From: Chromatiales bacterium
GTDB taxonomy: Bacteria; Pseudomonadota; Gammaproteobacteria; CAMYNG01
Direction of reading: 5' to 3'
Assembly: GCA_026990045.1 (NCBI GenBank)
Contig: JALSIK010000076.1
Span: 1-5,120 of the forward strand
DNA length: 5,120 nucleotides
Part shown: positions 1-5,120 of the stretch, piece by piece
How positions within the stretch are numbered: the first letter of the stretch is position 1
Layout: every line of letters begins with the position of its first letter
Made by a program: the position numbers and the translations under genes
Notes under the pieces: model-generated
The model's input: the letters and a program-made list of their open reading frames with translations, nothing else
Told to the model about the DNA's origin: nothing
Database searches by the model: none

Positions 1-461
1 CGGCACTGGGCGGGGGCTGGGTCCAGCAGGTGATGGGGCGGGGATGGGGGCTGGTACTGGGTCCGTTGCTCATCCTGCTCGGGCTCGTATGGCCGGGCTG
101 GTTGCGCCTGCGCCTGCCGTGGCGCGGGATGCGGGCCTGGAAGGCGGCGGGATTCTGGGGGGCCTTCGCCCTCGGGGTGCCGTTTTCGGTCGCCGTGTGC
201 CCGTTCTGTACCCCGGCGTTGCTGGTGGCGCTCACCGCGAGCGCAGCCGTGGGATCGCCGGCCTACGGCGCGGCCCTGTTGCTTGCCTTCGCGCTGGGGC
301 GTAGCATTCCCATCATGATCGGGGCCTGGAGCATGGGCTGGCTGGAATCGCTCCAGGTGCTGTCCCGTCACCAGCGGCTCCTCGAGGTGGCGGCGGGGCT
401 GGTCCTTGTCGTTACGGGGCTGTACCTGCTCAACGAGTACTTTTTCATCGTCGGCTATTGA
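1..461 (+). CDS. CcdA/DsbD-type transmembrane thiol-disulfide electron carrier, C-terminal part (5' end outside window)
   Basis: This is the C-terminal part of a polytopic membrane protein. The frame is open from base 3 to the TGA at 459-461, so the true start lies upstream; the GTG at 30 and ATG at 33 are probably internal. About four hydrophobic segments are visible, near nt 42-95, 150-255, 262-330 and 390-445. The family resemblance rests on the segment around AVCPFCTPALLVAL (CPFC at nt 198-209), which resembles the second reactive-cysteine region of CcdA/DsbD beta (there S-P-C-T-x-P), followed by a small-residue-rich stretch and an ALGRSIPI motif like the family's G/A-L-G-x-x-x-P. CcdA proteins take electrons from cytoplasmic thioredoxin and pass them to periplasmic thiol proteins. 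Full-length CcdA is roughly 220-240 residues, so about a third is missing, including the first reactive cysteine. The exported CHWC thioredoxin three genes downstream is a natural partner (inference). The extra cysteine making CPFC is unusual. A metal-transport role is an alternative given the adjacent merR-type gene. Confidence 0.8.
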   Translation, partial: ALGGGWVQQVMGRGWGLVLGPLLILLGLVWPGWLRLRLPWRGMRAWKAAGFWGAFALGVPFSVAVCPFCTPALLVALTASAAVGSPAYGAALLLAFALGRSIPIMIGAWSMGWLESLQVLSRHQRLLEVAAGLVLVVTGLYLLNEYFFIVGY

Positions 462-463
462 AC

Positions 464-469
464 GGGGAG
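464..469 (+). promoter_or_regulatory. Ribosome binding site of the MerR-family gene
   Basis: GGGGAG lies eight bases upstream of the ATG at 478, in the 16-base gap after the TGA of the CcdA-like gene. It is the best Shine-Dalgarno-like sequence at any junction in this window. It supports choosing the ATG at 478 over the in-frame upstream ATG at 406, which lies inside the preceding gene and would add 24 residues not expected in this family. Confidence 0.65.
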
Positions 470-477
470 CGGTATCC

Positions 478-897
478 ATGAACGGGCGCTGGTATCGCAT
501 CAGCGAGGTGAGCGAGGAGCTGGGGCTCAGCGCCGATACCCTGCGCTACTACGAGAAGATCGGCCTCCTGCCCCAGGTGGCGCGGACCGCCTCGGGCATC
601 CGCCGCTACAGCGAGAAGGACCTTTCGCGCCTGCGCTTCATCCAGCGCGCGCAGAAAATGAATTTCTCGCTGGCCGAGATCGGCCAGCTCCTGGAGATGC
701 GCGAGGATCCCCGGCACGTCCGTGACGAGGTGCGCCAGCTCACGGCGCGGAAGCTGGCCGATATCCAGTCCCACCTCGAAGAACTGGGCCGCCTGCGTGA
801 CGAGTTGACCCTGTTGCTCAACCTGTGCCGGGGCACGGCCGACGGTTGCCCCATCATTGAATCCATGGATGGCGGGGACGTACCGGTGCGGCAATGA
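478..897 (+). CDS. MerR-family transcriptional regulator, heavy-metal-responsive type
   Basis: The protein is 139 residues, typical of metal-sensing MerR proteins. The N-terminal winged helix-turn-helix is clear: YRISEVSEELGLSADTLRYY at 6-25, then YEKIGLLPQ and GIRRYSEKDLSRLRFI (40-55). A long dimerisation helix spans about residues 83-116, followed by a C-terminal metal-loop-like motif with C117 and C124 (CRGTADGCPIIE). CueR, ZntR and MerR place their metal ligands in the equivalent loop before a C-P-(I/L)-I-E/A segment. These regulators distort a promoter with a long 19-20 bp spacer and activate it when ligand binds. In an ungapped alignment with CueR as I remember it, the selectivity position (Ser77 in CueR, Cys in ZntR and MerR) falls on R82, so the ligand cannot be assigned. 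The gene lies inside the operon and shares its direction, with its stop overlapping the next start. Its operator is probably upstream of the window; I found no convincing one inside. Confidence 0.93.
   Translation: MNGRWYRISEVSEELGLSADTLRYYEKIGLLPQVARTASGIRRYSEKDLSRLRFIQRAQKMNFSLAEIGQLLEMREDPRHVRDEVRQLTARKLADIQSHLEELGRLRDELTLLLNLCRGTADGCPIIESMDGGDVPVRQ
894..897 (+). other. ATGA stop-start overlap (translational coupling)
   Basis: The ATG of the FAD oxidoreductase (894-896) overlaps the TGA of the MerR gene (895-897). A second in-frame ATG follows at 897-899. No good Shine-Dalgarno sequence is at the right distance (the nearest, GGGGA at 874-878, is 15 bases away), so the downstream gene probably relies on re-initiation by ribosomes finishing the regulator. 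Confidence 0.7.
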
Positions 898-2039
898 TGC
901 AGCACCTGGCACGGGCCGCCGGTGACGAGCGCGCCGCGGGCGGAACCGGGTCCCACGCGCGGGGCAGGGCGATCACCGTCATCGGTGCCGGGCCGGCCGG
1001 GCTGGCCGCGGCCATCACGCTGGCCCGTGCCGGGCGGCGGGTGGTGGTGCACGAGGCCCGGCCCACGGTGGGCGCACGGTTCCGGCGGGATTTCCAGGGG
1101 ATCGAGAACTGGAGCGAAAAGAACGATGCCCTCGAGTCGCTGCGGGCCCTGGGGATCGAAACCGGGTTTGCGTGCCTGCCGGGCCGGCGGGGGTGGGCCT
1201 ACGACGCCTGGGGCGAGGCCTACCCCATTCGCAGCCGGCGGCCCCTGTTCTACCTGGTCGAGCGGGGTCCCGGCCCCGGTTCCCTGGACTCGGCGCTGCT
1301 GGCCCAGGCCCGGTCGCTGGGGGTGGAGGTGCATTTCAATTCCCGCGTGGATCCCGACGGGGCCGCCTGTATCGATGCTACCGGCCCGCGCTTGGCCCAT
1401 GCCATCGCGGTGGGCTATCACTTCGAAACCCGCCTGCCCGACGGTTTCCACGTCATCTGCGACGATGCGGTGGCGCCCAAGGGATATGCCTACCTGCTGG
1501 TGTGGAACGGGCGCGGGACGCTCAAGACCTGCATGTTCGAGGACTTCGGCCGGGCCAACCTCTACGTTGAACGCGCGGTGGAGGCCTTCCGGCGGCTGGT
1601 CGGGCTGGACATGGAGAATCCGCGGCGTCACGGCGGCATCGGCCAGTTCGCCCTGCCTCCCAGGGGCCGGCAGGGCCGGCGCCTGCTGGTGGGAGAACGG
1701 GCCGGGTTCCAGGACCTGTTGTGGGGCTTCGGCATTCGCTATGCCATCGTCTCGGGCGTGCTGGCGGCCCGCAGCCTGCTGGGGGAGGGAGATTACATCG
1801 CCGAAAGCAGGGGGGCGTTGCTGGGATCCATGCGGGCGGCGGTGGTGAACCGTGCCATCTATGCGCACCTGGGCAACCGCGGCTACCGCTGGGCCCTGCG
1901 CCGGGTGTCGCAGTCGCTGAGCCTGTGCGAGGCGCTGCGGCGATGGTACCGTCCCTCGCCCCTCACTTGGCTGTTGTGGCCCTGGGCGCGCCGGTGGCTG
2001 CAGCAGGGCGACGGGGACGGGCGGCCGTTTCCCGGATGA
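894..2039 (+). CDS. FAD-dependent oxidoreductase, geranylgeranyl reductase-like family
   Basis: The protein is 381 residues. After a leader of about 26 residues it has a Rossmann dinucleotide-binding motif, ITVIGAGPAGLAAA (27-40), followed by VVVHEARP (50-57), whose E54 should bind the FAD ribose. IDATG at 160-164 matches the family's second FAD contact. PKGYAYLLVW (195-204) resembles the P-x-x-Y-x-W-x-F-P region of geranylgeranyl reductases. VGERAGFQDLLWGFGIRYAI (266-285) resembles the G-D-A-A-G-x-x-x-P-x-x-G-x-G-I segment, which contacts the FAD phosphates. Known relatives reduce prenyl chains of chlorophyll, archaeal lipids or quinones, and more distant ones hydroxylate or dehydrogenate hydrophobic substrates. 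The actual substrate cannot be read from the sequence. The C-terminus (about 340-372) is rich in W, L and R and could sit on the membrane. Only ATG 894 or 897 is available as a start. The lycopene cyclase-domain gene two genes on supports an isoprenoid or other lipophilic substrate (inference). Confidence 0.85.
   Translation: MMQHLARAAGDERAAGGTGSHARGRAITVIGAGPAGLAAAITLARAGRRVVVHEARPTVGARFRRDFQGIENWSEKNDALESLRALGIETGFACLPGRRGWAYDAWGEAYPIRSRRPLFYLVERGPGPGSLDSALLAQARSLGVEVHFNSRVDPDGAACIDATGPRLAHAIAVGYHFETRLPDGFHVICDDAVAPKGYAYLLVWNGRGTLKTCMFEDFGRANLYVERAVEAFRRLVGLDMENPRRHGGIGQFALPPRGRQGRRLLVGERAGFQDLLWGFGIRYAIVSGVLAARSLLGEGDYIAESRGALLGSMRAAVVNRAIYAHLGNRGYRWALRRVSQSLSLCEALRRWYRPSPLTWLLWPWARRWLQQGDGDGRPFPG
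2036..2039 (+). other. ATGA stop-start overlap (translational coupling)
   Basis: The ATG of the thioredoxin-like gene (2036-2038) overlaps the TGA of the FAD oxidoreductase (2037-2039). The closest purine-rich stretch, GGGGA at 2013-2017, is too far upstream to be a normal ribosome binding site. A second in-frame ATG at 2048 is an alternative start that would shorten the signal peptide by four residues. Confidence 0.65.
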
Positions 2040-2575
2040 GACGGGGCATGGCTCCCATCGCCGTGCTGGCTGCCCTGTTGCTGGCGGCCACGGTCCCCGC
2101 GGGAGCCGGGCCCCGGCCGCCCGAGGGATGGGACTACCTGGCGGTCAGCCGCATTCCCTGGCGCCGCTTCGGCGATGCGGCCCTTGCCGAGGCACGCCGT
2201 CTCAACCGGCCCCTGTTCGTCCTGGTCTTCGCCAACTGGTGCCACTGGTGCCACAAGTACGAGACCGAAACACTGGAGACCGATGCCATCCGCGCCCTGC
2301 TTTCCAGCCGCTACGTGCCGGTGGCGGTGGATTACGACCGGGCCCCGGAAGCGGCCAGGCGGCTGGGCGCCCGGCTGGTGCCCACCAGTATCGTCCTGGC
2401 CCCCGACGGCCGGCGCCTGCTGCGCTTCTACGGTGTCATCGGCCCGCGGGAGCTGGCCGAGGTGCTCAACCGGACCGCGGAACGCTGGGCCCGGGGCGAG
2501 ATCCCGGGGGAGGAATTCGGCGACGAGCGCACCTGTTGCCCGCTGGACGACGCCCCCCGGCCGGGAAACGACTGA
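2036..2575 (+). CDS. Exported thioredoxin-fold protein with CHWC active site
   Basis: The protein is 179 residues. A signal peptide is clear: basic start (MRRGM), hydrophobic core (residues 6-20) and small residues ending in AGAG, with likely cleavage near 22-25; no lipobox is evident. The mature part is one thioredoxin-like domain: a strand PLFVLVFANWCHWCHKYE (59-76) with active-site C69-H-W-C72, the cis-proline region LVPTSIVL (114-121, P116), and an APDGRRLLRFYG strand-turn-strand. The WCHWC form resembles the Thioredoxin_7/DsbD-gamma type rather than classical thioredoxin (CGPC), and points to a periplasmic thiol reductase or disulfide carrier. The CcdA-like protein in the same operon could keep it reduced (inference). 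An adjacent cysteine pair, C167-C168, lies in a charged C-terminal tail after the fold; it could bind metal or act as a secondary redox site. The start at 2036 is chosen for the overlap and the signal peptide; the frame is open much further upstream but without support. Confidence 0.9.
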   Translation: MRRGMAPIAVLAALLLAATVPAGAGPRPPEGWDYLAVSRIPWRRFGDAALAEARRLNRPLFVLVFANWCHWCHKYETETLETDAIRALLSSRYVPVAVDYDRAPEAARRLGARLVPTSIVLAPDGRRLLRFYGVIGPRELAEVLNRTAERWARGEIPGEEFGDERTCCPLDDAPRPGND

Positions 2576-2576
2576 C

Positions 2577-3263
2577 ATGATACCGGACCAGTATGTCTGG
2601 CTGGCCTGGTCGGGGGCCTTTCTCGTACCCTGGCTGGTCATCTACCTGGCCTTTCCGGCCCAGCGGCGGGCCATGCTCTGGGCCAGCCTCTACACGACAC
2701 CCTTCGGCCTGACGGAGCCCCTGTTCGTGCCGGAATACTGGGCCCCGCCGAGCCTGTTCGACCTGGCATTGACCACCGGCTTCGACATCGAGAGCCTGAT
2801 CTTCTGTTTCGGCATCGGCGGGACCGGCTCGGTGCTGTACAACCTGGTGACGAGGCGGGCACCGGAACCCGTGCCCGAATCCGAGCGGCGGCGTCCGTTG
2901 CACCGCCATCACTACAAGGCCCTGGCGGCCCCGTTCGTGGCCTTCCCGCTCCTGTACTGGCTGCCCTGGAATCCCATCTACCCGGCCATCGCCGCGCTGT
3001 TCGTGGGCGCAGTGGCCAACGTGCTGTGCCGTCCCGACCTCAAGGCCAAGACCTGGATGGGAGGGGTGCTGTTCCTGGGGTACTACAGCCTGTTCCTGGC
3101 GGGGCTCCAATGGAGCGCGCCGGGATACATCGAGCGCGTGTGGAACCTGGAGGCCCTGAGCGGTGTCCGCCTGGGATTCATGCCCCTGGAGGAACTGCTG
3201 TTCGCCGTCGGGTTCGGGACCTACTGGGCCGGCGTGTACGAACATTTCACCTGGCGCCGGTAA
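2577..3263 (+). CDS. Lycopene cyclase-domain (CrtYc/CrtYd-type) integral membrane protein
   Basis: This is a 228-residue, very hydrophobic protein with about six or seven membrane segments (near 6-26, 33-51, 68-88, 110-128, 130-147, 154-174 and 200-220). Its length matches two tandem lycopene cyclase domains of about 100 residues each, as when CrtYc and CrtYd are joined in one chain. The second half ends with GFMPLEELLFAVGFGTYW (200-217), matching the P-x-E-(E/D)-x-x-F signature thought to be catalytic in this family. The first half has FDIESLIFCFGIGG (69-82) at the matching place, so E72 is kept but the proline and second acid are lost. LTEPLFVPEYWAPP (45-58) fills the first loop. A basic histidine-rich linker (RRRPLHRHHYK) separates the halves. 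Classical members cyclise lycopene ends; many bacterial members occur without carotenoid genes and have no known role. No phytoene synthase or desaturase is in this window. The start is one base after the previous stop, with GGGAA at 2563-2567 as a weak ribosome binding site. Confidence 0.82.
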   Translation: MIPDQYVWLAWSGAFLVPWLVIYLAFPAQRRAMLWASLYTTPFGLTEPLFVPEYWAPPSLFDLALTTGFDIESLIFCFGIGGTGSVLYNLVTRRAPEPVPESERRRPLHRHHYKALAAPFVAFPLLYWLPWNPIYPAIAALFVGAVANVLCRPDLKAKTWMGGVLFLGYYSLFLAGLQWSAPGYIERVWNLEALSGVRLGFMPLEELLFAVGFGTYWAGVYEHFTWRR

Positions 3264-3268
3264 GGCTG

Positions 3269-4399
3269 ATGCTGGCTTTCGTGCTGCGGGAAATGCGATA
3301 CCACGGGGGGCGGACCGCGTTCTCCCTCCTCGCCGTGGGTGCCGCCGTGGCCCTGGTGCTGGTGCTGGAGGGGTTCCAGCAGGGGCTGCTGGAACAGATG
3401 CGGCGCGTGGTGTTGGCGCGGGGCGGCGATCTCATCGTGGCCCAGGCGGGGGTGGAGAACTTTCTCGCCAGCCGCTCCAGCATTCCCCAGCTTTCCCGGC
3501 AGCGGATCGAATCGGTGGAGGGCGTCGCGCGGGTGCACCCGCTGGTGCTGGTGCCCGTGATCTACGAGCGCCACGGCCGCAAGACCCCCATATTCCTCCT
3601 CGTCTATGATACCGCCGGCGGCCCCGGGAAGATGGCGCGGGGCGGCCCCATCGCCGGGCCCCGCGAGGTGGTGGTGGACGAGTCGCTGGCCCGCATGCAT
3701 GGCCTGGACGTGGGGGACCCGTTCGTGGTGTCCGACTTCGCCTTCCGCATCGCGGGGATCACCCGGGGGGCGGCCGCCATGTTCACGCCCTTCGTCTTCG
3801 TGCGCTATGATGACCTGCTGGATTTCTATCTCGAGTCGGACGTGGCGGGAGACATGCTCTCCATGCCGCTGGTGGGGTTCTTCCTGGTCGAGACCGTGCC
3901 CGGCGGGGACCGGGCGCGGATCCGCCGGGCGCTGGAACGGGCCGATCCCGCCATCGATGTGTTCGAGCCGCTGGAACTGGCGGGACGGGACGTGCAACTG
4001 GGGCAGACGTTGTTCGGGCCCGTGATGCAGGCCCTGCTGGCGGTGAGCTATGTCATCTGCCTGCTGCTCATCGGCCTCATCATGTTTGCCGTGATCCAGC
4101 GCCGCGCCCGTGCCCTGGGCATGCTCAAGGTGCTGGGTTTCTCCAGCACCCACCTGGTGCAGGGCGTCATCCTGGAATCACTGCTGACGGTGGCGCTGGC
4201 GCTGCCCGTGGCCTGGGTCCTGGCCTGGGGCACGGCGGCCGTGATCGAGGCCACGGCGCCGCTGTACCTGCTGGTGGTCTCGGAACCCGCCATCCTGGCG
4301 CGGGCCGGCGCGGTGACGCTGATTCTCGCGGTGCTCGGGGCACTGGTGCCCGTGCGCATGGTGACGCGGCTGGAGCCCGCCCTGGCCTGCCGGGTGTGA
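3269..4399 (+). CDS. ABC transporter permease, MacB/FtsX (LolC/DevC-like) type
   Basis: The protein is 376 residues with the family's usual plan. A short cytoplasmic start (MLAFVLREMRYHGGRT) leads to membrane segment 1 (about 17-36). A periplasmic MacB-PCD-like domain spans about 40-250, including strand-rich stretches such as REVVVDESLARMHGLDVGD. Three membrane segments follow, near 255-277, 300-325 and 341-362, and the protein ends with the typical TRLEPALACR. RARALGMLKVLGFSSTHL (279-296) is the cytoplasmic loop that contacts the ATPase in this family. Such permeases do not form a classical channel; they transmit ATPase motion to the periplasm to extract lipoproteins or export lipids, peptides, antibiotics or glycolipids. 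No ATPase gene is in the window; it is expected downstream of the second permease or before the left edge. The start is five bases after the preceding TAA, with AAGG (3262-3265) as a weak ribosome binding site. The substrate is unknown. Confidence 0.92.
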   Translation: MLAFVLREMRYHGGRTAFSLLAVGAAVALVLVLEGFQQGLLEQMRRVVLARGGDLIVAQAGVENFLASRSSIPQLSRQRIESVEGVARVHPLVLVPVIYERHGRKTPIFLLVYDTAGGPGKMARGGPIAGPREVVVDESLARMHGLDVGDPFVVSDFAFRIAGITRGAAAMFTPFVFVRYDDLLDFYLESDVAGDMLSMPLVGFFLVETVPGGDRARIRRALERADPAIDVFEPLELAGRDVQLGQTLFGPVMQALLAVSYVICLLLIGLIMFAVIQRRARALGMLKVLGFSSTHLVQGVILESLLTVALALPVAWVLAWGTAAVIEATAPLYLLVVSEPAILARAGAVTLILAVLGALVPVRMVTRLEPALACRV

Positions 4400-4400
4400 G

Positions 4401-5120
4401 ATGCTGACCTGGGCCTGGCGCAGCCTGATCACCACCCCCCTGCGGACGCTGGCCGCGGCCGGCGGGGTCGCGGTGGCCATGCTGCTGGTGGTGTTCTTCC
4501 AGGCCGTGTTCCAGGGCGAAGCCGAGCGCATCGTGGCCTATCCCGCCCATGCCGGGGCCGACGTGTGGGTCATGCAGAAGGGGGTGTCCAACATGCACAT
4601 GGCCAGTTCGCTGCTGTGGGACTCCAAGGAGATCCGGGTGGCCGCGGTGGACGGGGTGGCCGATGCGGTGGGGATCCTCTACCTCAATGCCATCGTCCGC
4701 GCCGGGGACCGCAACTGGTTCTCGTACATCGTGGGCATCGGACCGGGTGCGTCCTTCGGCGGCCCCTGGCGCATGCGGGAGGGACGGTCCCTGCCGGACG
4801 CGGGCGAGGCGGTGATCCCCTGGCACGTGGCGCGGATGAGCGGGATCGGGATGGGGGACGAAATCGAAATCCTGGACCGCCGCCTGCGCGTGGTGGGGCT
4901 CTCGGACGAGACGTTCTCCATGGCCAACTCCATCACCTTCGTTTCACGCCGTGACCTGGGCGAGCTGATGAACGCGGAGAGTTCCGTCAGCTACGTCCTG
5001 GTCCGGGTCCGCCCCGGCACGCCGCCGGCGGCGGTGGCGCGGCGCATCCGCGAGGAAGTGGAGAAGGTCAACGCCCTGACCACGGACCGTTTCATCGAGC
5101 GGGACCGGGAAATGGCCATG
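4401..5120 (+). CDS. Second ABC transporter permease, MacB/FtsX type, N-terminal part (3' end outside window)
   Basis: The frame is open from the ATG at 4401, one base after the previous TGA, for 240 codons to the right edge with no stop. It begins MLTWAWRSLITTPLRTLAAA, the short amphipathic start of FtsX-type permeases, then one membrane segment (about 17-36). A periplasmic domain follows with ADVWVMQKGVSNMHMASS (53-70), GILYLNAIVRAG (91-102), GEAVIPWHVARMSGIGMGDE (134-153) and FVSRRDLGEL (180-189). These resemble the MacB-PCD regions of DevC-like permeases. The three C-terminal membrane segments would lie beyond the edge. It is not a copy of the upstream permease: both have the same fold plan but little identical sequence, so the two probably form a heterodimer as LolC/LolE do. 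TGTGAG just before the ATG is a poor ribosome binding site, suggesting coupling to the upstream gene. Confidence 0.88.
   Translation, partial: MLTWAWRSLITTPLRTLAAAGGVAVAMLLVVFFQAVFQGEAERIVAYPAHAGADVWVMQKGVSNMHMASSLLWDSKEIRVAAVDGVADAVGILYLNAIVRAGDRNWFSYIVGIGPGASFGGPWRMREGRSLPDAGEAVIPWHVARMSGIGMGDEIEILDRRLRVVGLSDETFSMANSITFVSRRDLGELMNAESSVSYVLVRVRPGTPPAAVARRIREEVEKVNALTTDRFIERDREMAM

Noticed and set aside
30..35. GTG/ATG at 30-35 as the true start of the first gene
   Set aside because: The frame is open to the left edge and the protein from here would lack the first reactive-cysteine region of CcdA, so an upstream start is more likely.
441..480. Possible promoter in the gap between the CcdA-like and MerR genes
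   Set aside because: The gap is only 16 bases. The AT-richer run TACTTTTTCATCG encodes the end of the CcdA-like protein, and there is no paired -35/-10 with either a normal or a MerR-type 19-20 bp spacer.
804..822. Short dyad GTTGA / TCAAC with nine bases between, containing a TTGACC that looks like a -35 box
   Set aside because: It lies within the MerR coding sequence over leucine-rich codons, no -10-like sequence follows at a suitable distance, and a five-base dyad is expected by chance.
606..1868. Long open frame on the minus strand (420 codons) opposite the MerR and FAD oxidoreductase genes
   Set aside because: Its translation is rich in H, P, Q, G and R with no recognisable domain, and it overlaps two genes with clear motifs. 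High GC content makes such antisense frames common.
3221..4153. Minus-strand open frame opposite the first permease
   Set aside because: The predicted protein is low in hydrophobic residues and rich in H, Q, G and P, and it is a shadow of the permease's codon bias with no start signal or motif.

Overview
The window is very GC-rich (by eye well above 60 percent). It is packed with seven genes, all on the + strand and separated by at most 16 bases. Third positions are strongly G/C throughout and I see no change in composition between genes. This fits one continuous chromosomal operon of a high-GC proteobacterium. A gammaproteobacterium such as a sulfur-oxidising or halophilic Ectothiorhodospiraceae-type organism is plausible, but that is a weak inference from gene content alone. 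There are no RNA genes, insertion sequences, CRISPR arrays or non-coding stretches of any size.

Layout: (1) 1-461, the C-terminal part of a CcdA/DsbD-type membrane electron-transfer protein, cut by the left edge. (2) 478-897, a MerR-family regulator of the heavy-metal type. (3) 894-2039, an FAD-dependent oxidoreductase resembling the geranylgeranyl reductase family. (4) 2036-2575, a secreted thioredoxin-fold protein with a CHWC active site. (5) 2577-3263, a multi-pass membrane protein of the CrtYc/CrtYd lycopene cyclase-domain type. (6) 3269-4399 and (7) 4401 to the right edge, two MacB/FtsX-type ABC transporter permeases, the second cut by the window edge.

Junctions 2/3 and 3/4 are ATGA stop-start overlaps, 4/5 and 6/7 have one base between stop and start, and 5/6 has five. 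Genes 2-7 therefore look translationally coupled and probably work together. A plausible reading (inference) has three parts. The CcdA-like protein could carry reducing equivalents across the membrane to the exported CHWC thioredoxin. The FAD reductase and the cyclase-domain protein could act on an isoprenoid or other lipid-soluble molecule in the membrane. The tandem FtsX-type permeases, with an ATPase expected outside the window, could export or extract a lipophilic product or lipoprotein. The MerR protein inside the operon suggests induction by a metal or a thiol-reactive compound. I do not recognise this combination as a named, characterised system. It is the main item of interest here.
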